NCBI RefSeq assembly: GCF_022458985.1
Contig: NC_061786.1
Coordinates: 2,899,501-2,963,500 of the forward strand
DNA length: 64,000 bases
Direction: 5' to 3'
Source of the DNA: Mugil cephalus
Lineage: Eukaryota > Chordata > Actinopteri > Mugiliformes > Mugilidae
Of this stretch, positions 12,901-25,360 are shown one piece after another; positions within the stretch are counted from its first letter, which is position 1, and every line of letters starts with the position of its first letter. A model generated the notes under the pieces. That model was not told the origin of the DNA and did not search any database. It worked only from the letters and a program-made list of their open reading frames with translations. A program made the translations under genes and the position numbers.

Positions 12901-15900
12901 GACAACTAGATACACAACCACAGCTACCGACATAGATACACTCTTGATAGAGCCTCCAAAATTAACATCTCTAAACGACATCTGGTCAGTGTGAGAGATT
13001 CACACTGACCATTACAATGTGCCATAAAAAAAAAATAAAAAAATCTACCTAACCATAACAACACGTGGCCAAACACAATCTATGCCACACTGCTCTCCAT
13101 GGAGCTGATACTATTACCATAATGCAAGTTTAGCAGTCTGCAACTGCCACATGCTGATAACTACAAGAACAGTAAAAAACACAACGACACGCTGTTATCA
13201 GGACAGCTGGTGGACAGCATACCACTTCAGTTCCTCTGTATTTTTCCACTTCCAGCACTGCACAAGAACAGCTGCCATTGGGCCCGATTAAGGGAGTTAC
13301 AAACAATACAGTCACTCAAACTCTTCCAAGTCATTCTGTATTGATTTCTGATACAGAGGCGGATGGGTTGCGTCCAGTGCATCTGGGAAACAATACTGAC
13401 ATTTGAACGCCTGCACAGATCAAAGATCCAACACAAAGCGTGGGAATAAAAGACAGACAAAGCCTATTTTACAAAAGTAAAAAAAAAAAAAAAGAAGAAA
13501 AAAAAAGACATTTATATGAAACTACAGTTACGTCAAGTACTTTATCTGAATTTCTAAAATTCTGACGAAACCATGAAAGTGGAAGTTGAAATGAGGTTAA
13601 ATCTGTTGCATCATACATTACATCAGTTGAGCAGTGGCTATTGCACCATTAATGCATTTGCAAGTGGTTTAAATAAACAAAGTTTTCAGAGACTTACGTT
13701 ATTGACACCAAATGGGGGTTTTATGTTTATTCTCCAGTTTCTTTTCGAGTTGATTAATATTTAAGCAAATGAAACTATTGAAGCTTGGTTGGGCTTCGGG
13801 GCTTGTCGGGGAATGATTATAGTTAATATACAGACTTAAATGTTGACTTGCATTGTACTTTACCAATTGTAGTTTTTAAACACACCTCCTAAACCCTTGA
13901 AAATACATTGCTACATTTTATGACTCCAGTGTGCTTTAAATGTTTGTTACACTTTCCAAAAATGGAAGAAAAGCTAATTAAAGCCTGCAAACCCCCTAGA
14001 AAGCATGTCAGGCACATGACATCGTTAGCTATTCTCAAAAACAATGAACTACTTCATTCTTTTGTGCTTCTTCAATCTAACCAAGGGCCATGTTTCACTT
14101 TAAAACATGTGACAGCAGAGCGCTGAGCTGTGTGCAGCCACACAAATGTGATCTTTGTGTCATGTGCAACATGGACGAGCAGAGCAACGTTTGCAGTCAC
14201 GCAAATAAAGTAAAATCAATTAACCCAATGGAGCTCGTCTGCAAAATGGGAATGGTAACAAGTCCAAAGACAAGAGGTATTTACAAAAGGTGTTCTGAGG
14301 AAAGGGCAGTGCATTGTGCTCAAAGGCTAAATGACATTTTCAAATATAAGTATTTTTTCAGGTAACAGAACTGGACCCTGGGTCCGCACAATTTACGTAT
14401 TGAGCATATGCATCCTGTTACAACAGTTTGAGGTAACTGACAAATTCACAATGGATATTTTTTCATAGCCAAATATCTGATTGATTCATATATCATTTGC
14501 ATTTTGCGCGTGTTGTGCCTTATTCTGCATTCTCATCTTACCACAGCACTTCTGGGAAATAGCAAAAACACACAACAAGTGCTAACACGCCAGGCTGCAA
14601 CCACGGTGCCCGGAATCTTATTTGCACCATAGATAACGTCCACAATCCCCACTCTCCTACTGAAGTTTTATAACAGCTTCTCAAGAGCTAAAATTGATGG
14701 GCCATAAAATCCAATCTATAAACAGGGACCACTTCAAGGACCCTATAGTTAATAGCAAACTCTTTTGTTAATAAAACTACGACTAAGACTAACTTTTACG
14801 AGAGTGTTGCCTTCGCTTGTTAAGCCTCCTTATATATGTTTTAATTGTTAACAAGTAGAGAAAAGTTTCCATAATGGAAATCTAACAAACACTGCTGCTA
14901 ACACAAGTGAGGCTGATAAAGTCAACTCAAGGGCGTCATGCTCCCCGTTTTATTACACCGACTACAGCGCATATCCAGCAGGTGTCTTGGTTAACAGTAA
15001 CAGGAAAAGTACTATATAAGAGAACCACATATCAGCTAGGGAAAGGGTTAAGTTGTCAAAGAGGCAGCATAACGTGATCTTGTGTCACTAGAGCAGGAAG
15101 TATTTCAGTTTCAGTTGCACAGCCTCGAGGAGTCCAAGCAAAAAATAAATACATTACTGCACTTTCTCCCTGCTTTATAGTAGCAACTGGTAGAGGGGAA
15201 TTTTCCAAATTTTCTCAATCATAAAATTCCCGACAATCTATTTGAATCCCTTTCACTCAAACAGATTTGGACATTGTAAGAATCTCGCTATACTATGAAT
15301 GGGGCATATCCCCCGAACACAAAGGGAGAAGCAGATGGAAGCAGAATGGGGGAGTGGGGGATAATAAATCTCCCCGATACTGGGCCCAAAAAGGGGCACA
15401 GGTTGAGACATGTTCCTGGTCTGGCTCGCAACTGCAAAAAGAAAAAAAAGAAAAAAAAAAAACATTGCAAAAGCATTGCAGTAACATCTCATAGCTTATC
15501 TTGACAGGTATGAACCATGTTGGATGTTATTAGTGCAGAGTGGAATTCCTCTGAGATAATATGCTGCTGCAAATGCATAAATCCAGATTTCTTTTCAGCC
15601 TTCTTCTTGGTGAAAGCCTTGCACCCCGACATGCTAAGATCATGTACTCGTGTCATCCTCAAATACCCCAAATGGAAAGAATAAAGGTCATAAAGACCTC
15701 ACATTTCAAGGAAGTAAACAAACACAGTAGGCAAACACATGCAGAATCACAGCAGTGTTGACTTGCCATGTGTTCAATCAGTGCTGAAGGTAAAACCGCA
15801 GAGGTCAAAGGCACCAGCTTTACTACTGGTTAAGAAACCACAACTCTGACAAGAAACCGGCAATAGAACACCTTGTACCGCAACTTCTAGGGGCCGAGTA

Positions 15901-16578
15901 TTGACCCTCCACACCCGATATTACAATCACTGCTTCAGACAGAAAGTCTGCCAGGTTTACAACAGACACCTAAATGTGGCAGTAATAAAACAGTTATCAT
16001 TAGCAATGGGCACTGTGAGCCAGCAGGAGAAGCACTGTAATTAAGACAATAGATGAATTCAGAGAATGCAATGACAATTTTCGATTGGTTTTAAAGTACA
16101 GGCCTTAATGTTGGTAAATCAGGCTACACATGGGTGGGCGCACTGACCCAACAAAGCGGAACCATGGGCTGACAACATCTAATTCCTCAAGAGGTTTGTT
16201 AGTGTTTGGTGAAAGCTTACATACCAGCTGAGGCTCATTAAGTCTTCATATGTCAACTCTTTCAAGTGGGAGAACACCACAGCACAATATTAAAAACAAA
16301 TTTGGGGACCATCTTCACGTGAGAACCATGCAGTGGTCATACATTTCATCAAGTCAAATGGAAAAATGTTCAGTTTAAGAATGTGTCCATACCTCTAATA
16401 TCTTGTCCAAATCATCTTTCGACAAACAGGGGTATTCCTCAAGTATTTTATCCTTCCGGGCACTATACTGCTCTGCGGCGAGCTTCCAATTGGGCTCCTC
16501 CAGGACTTGAAAAATTGCTGCCCCAATGGACAGATAAAAAATAATAGCAGAGGTCAACAAGGGGCCTTTATCTACCAT
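8998..16578 (-). CDS. kcnk5: kcnk5 (TASK-2) two-pore-domain K+ channel, 5 exons, complete
   Basis: Background K+ channel of the plasma membrane, activated by alkaline pH; roles in epithelial transport and cell volume are known for the family. Exons join at 16578-16393, 10908-10797, 10509-10343, 10251-10083 and 9947-8998 with GT-AG introns and an open frame of 527 codons plus TGA (human about 499). TM1 lies in exon 1, which begins MVDKGPLLTSAIIFYL, near-identical to human. Filter 1 (TIGYGN, G100-N103) spans exons 2/3 and filter 2 (TIGFGD) is in exon 4. R224 (outer pH sensor), K245 (inner pH sensor) and K257/K258 (G-beta-gamma site) fall at exactly the human numbers. The cytosolic tail carries the conserved DVNIFSFLSKK block and ends acidic. 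I see no N-X-S/T sequon in the exon 1-2 extracellular cap. Teleosts have kcnk5a and kcnk5b; which copy this is cannot be decided here. Confidence 0.97.
9171..9215 (-). repeat. Coding (GAT)n trinucleotide repeat in kcnk5
   Basis: Uninterrupted ATC units on the plus strand that read as Asp codons in kcnk5 exon 5 (residues 459-470, one Asn interruption). Length variation would change the acidic tract without shifting frame. Confidence 0.85.
10083..10251 (-). CDS. kcnk5: kcnk5 exon 4 (TM3, filter 2)
   Basis: Encodes residues 156-211: TM3, the second pore helix and the TIGFGD filter. W169 in LLWGV is the position altered in a zebrafish kcnk5b long-fin allele; it is wild type here. The 169-bp length is shared with both TALK genes. 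Donor GTAAGC, phase 1. Confidence 0.95.
10343..10509 (-). CDS. kcnk5: kcnk5 exon 3 (filter 1, TM2)
   Basis: Completes filter 1 (YGN) and encodes TM2 and the cytosolic TM2-TM3 loop, residues 101-155, ending FLTKKGFSL. Donor GTAAGT, phase 0. Its 167-bp length is identical in kcnk16 and kcnk17. Confidence 0.95.
10797..10908 (-). CDS. kcnk5: kcnk5 exon 2 (cap, pore helix 1)
   Basis: Encodes residues 63-99 and the first base of G100. It begins VVSDAAGQG, continues through NNWNWPNA, and ends inside the first selectivity filter after TTI. The acceptor is CCCCAG and the donor GTAAGA, phase 1. At 112 bp it is one codon shorter than the matching exon of the two TALK genes. Confidence 0.95.
10909..16392 (-). 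other. kcnk5 intron 1 (5.5 kb)
   Basis: The only long intron of kcnk5. I see no exon-like segment with splice sites and homology. It contains A-rich runs (13,479-13,507; 15,438-15,462) and, on the plus strand, a 183-codon open stretch at 11,402-11,953 that is more GC-balanced than its surroundings. Long first introns often hold enhancers; no specific element can be named. Confidence 0.6.
16393..16578 (-). CDS. kcnk5: kcnk5 exon 1 (start, TM1, cap)
   Basis: Encodes residues 1-62. The ATG at 16578 gives the MVDKGP start shared with human TASK-2; the frame stays open upstream but without another ATG before the GC-rich leader. It holds TM1 and most of the extracellular cap, including the cap cysteine in EYPCLS. 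The exon ends LDKILE followed by a GTATGG donor, phase 0. Confidence 0.95.
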
Positions 16579-16960
16579 ACTTATGTACAATGACCCGACT
16601 TGGAGACCGCGGGACAGGGGGGAAAAAAACGAGAGAAAGGAGGGGGTAGATGACAACAATACCCGGACTTATGCGGGGCTCATTCTCTGCAAGTCTTTAG
16701 CTTTACAAAATGCTGTTTCTTCCGCGCGAGGCCTCAGAAAAAAGAGTGTAACGTGCCGCCGCTGCTGACAGCATCGGGCTCGCGACATAACAGTACAAAA
16801 GTAGGACTAGAGCGTGGACGAGCGCGAGTGGGACCGCAGCCGCAATTGTAATCATTCCACGTGTGCGGCCAGAGAAGTAGTGGCTGCTGAAATAGTGAGC
16901 TGAGCAGTGGGAGTGGAGGACAGCAGGGAACCGCCCAGAGAATCAGGAGGGGAGTCACCT
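16579..16960 (-). promoter_or_regulatory. kcnk5 GC-rich 5' leader/promoter region
   Basis: A short island of raised GC and CpG density directly upstream of the kcnk5 ATG, in otherwise AT-rich DNA. It includes a CACGTG E-box near 16,860. No TATA box in a convincing position was seen. The transcription start is not determined; it is probably within this block. Confidence 0.45.
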
Positions 16961-17289
16961 ACTCGGAGGTTTGTTCGTCTCGCTGTCTTTTTTTGCGTGC
17001 GTGTATGTTACAGGTGCACAACTTCTGGGCCACCGAAGCAAGTGTGTAACTCTTCAAAACTCTTTAAACACGGTGTTCACTCATTCCAAACATGTATCTA
17101 AAGCTATAACCCACGGCAAACAGAATGGAGTTCGTCAAAACTGATACAGCCGTTCATTTCTCATTCTTTTATTATATTGTCTCAGGCTAAAATGCATCAC
17201 TCAGCATAGCCTTGAAATAAAATGACACGTATCAGAACAGTGCATTAATCAAAATGAGTCGTCCAGACAAGTGAATTGAAGATAGCTTG

Positions 17290-17357
<68 letters not shown>
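17290..17357. repeat. (AT)n microsatellite, about 34 units
   Basis: Perfect AT dinucleotide run about 700 bases upstream of the kcnk5 start codon. Confidence 0.95.
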
Positions 17358-17360
<3 letters not shown>

Positions 17361-20300
17361 GTATATTGCATTTGAATTCTATGTATCCAGTACAAGAATT
17401 ATGATTGGTTAAACTGGTTGGTTTGATTTTTTTGTTGTTTTTTTAGAAATATGCGTCGAGGGACAAATGCTGTTACTGTGTCAGCCTCTATGTCGGCCAT
17501 CATGTTCATCAGAATGCAAAGCCATAAAGAGATACTATGTGTACAGGGCTGCCAACGTTATCACTGCCCACCATTTCTCAATAAATTAACTGCACAGCTG
17601 AGCCAGAGCCACACCTGAGCCTGTTTGGCACGTCAGCAACCAGTGGCCTAGTCTGTCCGGAAAAGTACTGCACATCAATAAGCGCCAGTCTTGCAGTTGA
17701 AGAAGTGGAACTGAAACCGGGACTAATTGCAAAAGGACGTGCACCTAAAGGCTAATATGTGTCAATGTCCAGACGTCAACTGCTCAAATGTTTGATCAAG
17801 TGATGCACTCTGTTTTCTTTGTCGATACTGCGAGGAGCAAAGATCAAACAAAGGAACAGATGTATTGATTTGTTGTTTTAGTAGAACCACATAATCTTAG
17901 AGTAGATAGCACAGTGTATTATCATTGTCAACCATCAAATTACAGAGTTGGGCTGTGTTATACATCCTTGAGGGTGTGAGAAAAGGAAAAATCATATTGA
18001 TTGACACTACCTTGATGCACTTGTGATCTAACAGTGTGGTTTTGTGACTGTGTGAGAGTTTCGCATGCAAGATTATAAGATATTGCATCATTGTCAGTCC
18101 TGTACTACTTAACCAAGGCTTTTTTCCCCCCTCACTTCGCATTTACAAACCCAGAACTATGCATTTTTTGTGTGCATACTGATATTCCTTCTCTTCACAC
18201 AAATATGCAAGGAAAAATTAAACTAAACTTACTGTTAGTGTGCAGGCACTGTGATAGTGCCTGCAAGTGTTAACCTGTTCTTTCAACATACCAGTGGAAT
18301 GAAAAATGTTAAGCGATCCTGAAGGAAAGCTGAGATTTTATTAGTTCCATTGGATATCTTACAACAAAAACACCTTCACTCTGTCAAAGAACACCATTGA
18401 CATTTTATTTTTTTTAGGAGTCAGAGGTAGCATATTAACATGTCAGCACAGTTTAACTAATTATACACAACAACTTCCTTTATTAAAATATTTAGGTTTG
18501 CCTCAAAACAGTAATTTTGTGTGTTCATGACAAAATCCTTTCATGTCCACAGGCTTTGCTGGTTCGTTGGACTGTCCCCATCCTCTTCTATACAAGTCAA
18601 GTACGTAAAGCTCTTCAATACCATAAACACTGTTATGGTAAAGATATTTTTCCCTGAGTTTTTTCGAATTCATTCTCTTGCAAATGTTATCGAGTAAAAT
18701 TTGACATAAACAATTTATTTTTGAAGTTCCATGAAGTTTTCTTCAACCTTGCTGATTGCATTAAACATGCGAAAACACACGTACTTGCCAGTGACTGCAA
18801 GAGAAAATCAGACTCCAGTAGATAACACAAATACAGGTCTATGTAGCTGAAGCTAGTTGGTTACCTTTTTTTTCATACTCTGGCTTTGTCTTGACGGAAC
18901 ACTTACCAGCAGTCTAAAGCTAAATAACACGCACGTATTTAATTTGTTGTGGCTATCCACAGATTTTCATTTAAATAAATGCCAGTCAAGACATTTTCTG
19001 CCACTGAATGAAGTAACACAGTGGTTATTTAGACTATGGCTTACCTATGAAAGCATTGCTGTATTTATATTATTTATATTATTGTCTGCGGTGACATTCA
19101 CAGAAAACAATTCTGTATTAGGCTGCTGCTAATGTAATGGCTATAAACATATGAATAAATATATAGATATGCAGAATGCCAAATAATTTACAGCCCATGG
19201 GTTCTGACGTGGCTGCAGGAACAAGAAGGAGCAGTCACAGTGAACTGTTGAGTGCACACATAGATGAAGAGGGGACAAGCTATGCAACTTCAACTATATA
19301 GCAACTATATAGCGACGATTGAAGCCTGCCGCTGCAATCATCCGAAAAACAGTCGGTAAAATTAAAGAAATGCCATTTTACACAGGGTGACTTAATGGAT
19401 TATGAAATAGCCACAGGGCCAATTCCAGGGAACCAATGGAGACAGGATAAGACAGAAAGAAATAAGCTAATTATTAAGTTAATCATCTAAGGAAGTTGCA
19501 TACTGGTGCTTTTCCAAAACCAGAACGCAATGTAGCATAAACAGAAAAAATGCTCTTATGCAAAAGCCCGCATGTTTTTAAACAGCTGAGTCAGCTGTGG
19601 ATGTTTCAGGAGCACTGACAATGGTGAAACAGCTCAGCATGTTGTTAGATCCTCAGGAGTGCTTATCTAACAACCCTTCTTCTTTTGCGATATCAACCCC
19701 CAATAGAACCCTCCTTTAATTCTGTGCAGGGTAAATTTACCAGCATGTGCACACTGGAAACACTAAAAACAACAAACACTTAACATTGCACTTTTACCTT
19801 CTAACATAATACCTTTATTTAATAAACATATTTATTGTGCTTTAAAAATGATAGTTCAGAAACTACAACATTATATTACCAGTCAAAGTGTTTTATGGAG
19901 TTTTTGCTATTGCATCAGATACACATTACTTAATCATCTAAGGAGTATAAGTTTAGTGTTTTCATATGCTGCAGTAAAAGTGGGAAGGAACAATGCATCC
20001 CACTAATTCTGACGTCAAGACTGTTTTTCTAGAAATTTAAAGAGATGAATCTATTCTAAATGCTGCTCTATTGGTCCCTTTGGGCTGGCTGTCTGTATAA
20101 GCAGGCCAAACAACAGCAGATGTTCAGAGATACCAGACTGCATATACTACAAAGTTTGTAAAGGCCATCATGGTGGTCTCTGGTGAAAAGCCCATTGGGA
20201 TACAGGGGGGACGTCAGATTTTCCGGCAGCCCAGATAAGACAACCGGAAGAGCTACATCAGATATCACAATATCCACCGTGGGTACATTAACACATGTTT

Positions 20301-23300
20301 GGTTTGGTGACCAAAAGTCTCAGAAGAAAAGACAGCCTTTATAGAGATACTGGAAAGACCAGAATTTCAGCTTCTTTCCTGGATGTTCAGTCTTTTCATG
20401 CCATCATTACCTCCTTGCCTTCTTTCTTACATATACATTTGTAGCCTGCACAACAATATAGGATTCTCACTTGCAGCAAAAGGGCAAAAGGAAACTAACT
20501 CATGCCATTATTGTTTGCAACAATGTACTTGCAGCATTTCTGGGGCAGTGGGATGACAGATGATTATTCAATCTGGTCACTTATGATCAACATGTTGGCA
20601 AACATCTGCCATTCTGAACTGTCTTTAGGCAAGACACCTAGCATAGAGCTGCTGAGTACCTGCCTCTGACATTTCACAATTTCATTATTATTATAAAGAC
20701 AAGTAATGATTGATTTAGTAATTGAGTTGAGGTTAACCCTGATAATGATAAATGACCATTGAGTTTTCTCTCAATGACTGAAATGACTTACTGTTTATAG
20801 TATTTCTTCCTGTTTGCCAAGTAATTTTGTATGCCAACCCTTTGTAAAGGGATATTTTTAGGATGTGTAGGTGTGTTCGGTGATTGGACCATGTGAAATG
20901 ACCGAAGAACTGCTTCCTAGTCCCATTGTTTTATGTTTGTGTTGTGTTTTTTTTTCCAAGCTTCTTGGTGGGAAGGAAACCTGCACAATCAGCCAGCTGA
21001 TTTGCCTGAGGTCACTATGTGTTTTTTTTTTTTGGGTGTCAATCTTTATGTGTTCCCAAACGTGAAAGTAAAAGGGCTGAACATATGCTAATATAATTTT
21101 TATCAACGTACTGAATTATAATTTACTAATTTATTTTAAACATATTAAGGGTCTCTTTTATAGATATTGGGTCCCTCTTTAAAGCACATTTAGCTCTTAA
21201 TAGATAGAAACAGGAATTGACATGTTCTGTTACTCCACATTAGCCCAGAGTATTTAAGTAACTGTTAACTAACCCTACTTTATCTGATCTAGGATGATTA
21301 TCTTTCCCTTTTCCTGTTCTACTTTAAAACTAGTCAACTGTTACATTAAAATCCAGTGTGACCAGCTGATTAGGCACATATTAGGGAGTGAGTGAAAGAA
21401 GAGAAAGGCATTGTATCAATAATGACCTAAAGGTAAGGTGTTGCACTGTTGAGGTTTCTGTGAAACAGGCTGCTATTATTGGTCCAGCGCAAATGGGGTT
21501 TTTGACTTTTTGTGTCCTGGTCTTTCTGTTGGGTTTATAGACATTCACGATATCCCGCTCTATTGTAAATAAGTGCTGTTTGGAGATGTTAAAGGTGAAC
21601 TCCACCAGTTTCACAAGCCGAGACCCATTAAGTTGTCATAGGGAGAAGGAGCCTGTGAACAGCTTTAAATAAAACATCTTTGTGGTTCTGGGGATGCTTT
21701 CTAAAGTTAGGGAAATCAGCTATTGCTGCCATCAAGATGGTCTTTGAACTCATCACCCATTGTTTGTGGAATTTAACCCTTTCAGACCCCTCCGGTTTGA
21801 TGTTAACTATACTTCATCAATTCATAAATCAATTATTTAAAATCTGGCCCTTTAACTTTTATGACAGTAGTAAAATAAACAATTTTTTTGGTATACCACT
21901 TTTAACTCTTAATTGGTGGAAAGTAAATATAAAGTGCCTGAAAGCAAATATTCTACTTGAGATTCAGTTTCATTCGAATACTTAATGATGGTGAGAGTAC
22001 TGTCATTAGCTTTGATAATAACACTGACAGCTTGTCTATAACAAGTTATCATCAAGTTCATTTTTGCATATTCTCTAAGAATTGTCAGTAAAAGCTGGGA
22101 ACCAGAGCCGTTAACTAAACGCCACAGATTGTTTATGTTGCTGCTCTCTTCTCGTGTATAGGCTTGTCTGTGCTGTAGAGAGGGTTTAAGCCAGAAAGGA
22201 AATGTGGTGAGATGAGCAAACACATTCCATTGGCTCTTGGTACTATCTCTAACTTGATGGTACATCAGTGCGTTAACTAGATCAACTGTTCCTCAAACAA
22301 AGATTAGTTTCCAGTGTGAGAGAGACAGAGAACTCCCGGAACAAGCTTGCAATATCAAAATAGATTTCATATCAAAGTTCAAAGTTTACTTTCATTATCA
22401 GGAAATTTCATCACTGGACTCCATCATGTAGCTAAATAATTTCATAGCGAGATTACATAACTAATTACTCAGAAATAAACAAAAGCCCGACTCCAGTTGT
22501 AATTCATATTTATTGTACATTCCTGCAGATCAAGTAACATTTGCGATCTCTCAGACTCATTACAGAATGCTAAAAAATGATTTTCCATGAAATGACAACG
22601 TATTTTTATTGGTCACATAAAGCAGATACAAAGCCTTCATTCTGCAGTGACCGTAAGATATAAACACGGTATGTGTTTTATTACAGGCCCATATGACAAC
22701 AGTCACGAGTTTACAACTCTAAGAGCCGTTATTGTGATTCAGTGCAGACATTTTTACAAATCTTTCCCCTTTACTCTGTAATTGGCATGGACATGCGAGC
22801 CAGCAGCCTGATGAGCACACTTTATGGATATAATCTAGTTTACCTTTATGTCTACACTGGTTGTCAGAGGAAAAAGAAAGTGGCTACACAACAACATACT
22901 ATATTAGGGCCCTAAAGAGTTATGTGACATTCAGTGAGAGGAGAGAGATTATTTGTGCTGTAAAATGTGCTGAGATGTGTCAGGACACAACATTGTAGCT
23001 TCTGTAAACTATTAGCCCCTCTCTAGTTGATTAATTGCTTACTTTACCAGAAACTCCATATAAAACACTTTGCAAGTGCTGAAGCTGTAAAGTCACTCTA
23101 ATAAAAACTTTTAAATCAATCTTATGGGTTTTGATTGTTCCTAGTAACCTGGGTGGTGATGGGACCTCAGTTTTACTTGGGTTTACAACGTTGTTTAAGG
23201 AAGGCTGTACACGGAGCTCACATAAACGCTGCCTGTCTTGAATTCTTGTACTTGATTTGCCATTCGAAATGTAGTGTTATTTAAGACTCTCAGTGGAACA

Positions 23301-23539
23301 GTGCCCCATGTGTTTTGGACACTATGAACCAACTTGTGATTCTAATAGTTTTTAAATGGCTCGGTATGATACAGATTTCATGAGTAAAAGCTTCAGACTT
23401 GTATATATGTGTCAATTTGTGGTTGAAGTTTTCAGTAAATGTATGAAAGCATTATTTGTGTATTTAACAGGACAGAAGACCTGGAAGTCAATGACCACAA
23501 CTCAACAAATGTACACTCCAGAGCTATGCAGTGTGACAG

Positions 23540-24345
23540 GCACCTTGTGTTGTTGTTGACCTACCTGACCTTCATGTGAGGCCTGTGACCCTGTGTCAAG
23601 GTGTGGATGTGAGTTGAGCTGGCTGGAGGGTTGTACCGGGTTGTAGACCACCTCCTTTGTTGATGGTTCTTCCAGTGTGACATACTTATATGTGTCTTGT
23701 TTCACTCCTCTTCAGATGTAGGGCAGGTCTTGATTGTTGTGAAGCTTTCTTTCCCCAGTATGCTGTGCGTTGCTCAGTACATTGAGAGGTGTAAACGGGA
23801 TTGTTCTACTTGGATGTTTTGTCCTTAGAATGAACAAGCGTCTGCCTCATTGTTACTGAACTTGGAATGCTCCCGAGCTCTACAAATATTTCTTCCACTT
23901 CAGATAAAACAATGTTGTTCTGCTAATTCTTCTTTTCCTCTTTGTCTGTTTTTGCATATTTTTGTTGTTGACAAAAGTCCTGTTTGGGTTACTACACATT
24001 TTAAGCGCTTCTTTGACATGTTCGTGCTCTCTTTCCACAGTTTTTTCTTGTAGGAGTGTTCTGAGTGTAGGAGTGTAGATTCTCATAACCTCCAGCCTGT
24101 ACCATGTACATGTGTCTTTTGTATAGCTGGACACTCAGACTTCTATCATTTTCAATAGTCATTGCACTATTCAAGAAGGCCAGAAAGTGCTTGACATCCC
24201 TGCCCACTGCGTTCATGTATTATGTGAAGGATTCCACTTCCTGTTTTTTTTGTTTTGTTTTGTTTTTTTGACCCACAATTTTGTCATCCACATACCTGTA
24301 ACAGTGAATGAGAGCGGTTTCTACAAAGGAGATCACGGCTTAGCT
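23540..24345 (-). mobile_element. Penelope-like retroelement remnant
   Basis: On the minus strand, broken frames read ISFVETALIHCYRYVDDKIVG (around 24,285-24,340), where YVDD is the reverse-transcriptase catalytic motif; then LAFLNSAMTIENDRSLSVQLY, then LRTLLQEKTVEREHEHVKEA and PNRTFV, in the order found in teleost Penelope-like elements (FLD.AVTIE.DRSL..VYRKPTHTD...VIRTL...HIK.AL...PNWTFV). A tail block (VYNPVQPSSQLNSHPHLD) resembles the post-endonuclease end. The GIY-YIG endonuclease segment itself is deleted or unrecognisable, and there are frameshifts and a T-rich insertion. Inactive. Confidence 0.65.
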
Positions 24346-24574
24346 CTATACATCTTTAATATAGTGACTGGTCACTATATAAAACTGCAGCACAGCTATG
24401 TGTTTATCTGTGAAGGTTTCTGCACACAGGAACTCTAAAAAAGGGGACATGTTTACACATTTAAAACATCTTTCATATCCTTAAACAGTACAAAATGATT
24501 CTGTATTTTAGTTGTATTAATTTGACATGCAACACACATCTAAGTTAATTGCACATTTAGTTAGTTTTGTAATA

Positions 24575-24898
24575 TAACCTCTTCTATGGGCATTAGCACA
24601 GATGTCTCACACCAAGAAAGTCTGTGTTTGAATCCGACTGGGCTGTTTGTGTGTGGAGTTTGCATGTTCTCCCTGTGTCTGCGTGGGTTTCCTCTGGGTA
24701 CTCTGGCTTCCTCCCACCATAAAAGAGACATGCTCGTTAGGTTCATTGGTGATTCTACATTGGCTGTAGGTGTGAGTGTGAATGGTTGTCTGTCTCTCTC
24801 TGTTAGCCCTGTGATAGACTGGAGACTTGTCCCGGGTGTGCCCCACCCCTTGCCCAATGACAGCTGGGATAGACTCCAGCCCGGTTATAGACGATGAA
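24575..24898 (+). repeat. Abundant teleost interspersed repeat, near full length
   Basis: Matches from memory the widespread fish repeat with the segments GTGGAGTTTGCATGTTCTCC, GTGGGTTTCCTC, GGTGTGAGTGTGAATGGTTG, CCCTGTGATAGACTGG and AGCTGGGATAGACTCCAGC. A tRNA B-box-like GTTTGAATCC sits near the start. Family name not certain (SINE/RTE-tail type). Confidence 0.75.
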
Positions 24899-25193
24899 AT
24901 GAGAACTTCTTCCTACACTATACTGACGTTAGATGGGTGCTGTCTGTTTTGACCGTTCTCTTTGAATTTAAAAAACAGATGTTCCATTCACACCCACTTC
25001 ATGTGACTAGTCAGCTGTTCAGAGGTGAGAGAAGAGTGTATTCTTGCAGTGTACAACTTTTACAAAATCTTTTCCTTCATCAGTCGTTTTTGGAATTTTA
25101 ATGACCACAGCCCAATGCAGAACTATGAATGTCTCCAAGTGCAGATTGTATGAAAATGTTAACATTTATTGTTATTTCTAAACAGCATCACAT

Positions 25194-25195
<2 letters not shown>

Positions 25196-25246
<51 letters not shown>

Positions 25247-25326
25247 CTCTCTCCCTCTCCCTCTCTCTCTCTGTCTCTCTCTCTCTCTCTCTCTGTCTCT
25301 CTGTCTCTCCCTCTCCCTCTCTCTCC

Positions 25327-25358
<32 letters not shown>
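25196..25358. repeat. (CT)n microsatellite, about 160 bp, interrupted
   Basis: Pure pyrimidine/purine tract of CT units with a few CACT, CCCT and GT interruptions. The apparent Leu-Ser ORFs here are artefacts of the repeat. Confidence 0.95.

Positions 25359-25360
<2 letters not shown>

Noticed and set aside
20068..20290. 69-codon minus-strand ORF and moderately GC-rich segment
   Set aside because: No known motif and no flanking splice signals; possibly an unrecognised repeat, but not supportable.
24590..24650. tRNA-like B box near 24.63 kb
   Set aside because: It belongs to the head of a dispersed fish repeat; no cloverleaf can be formed.
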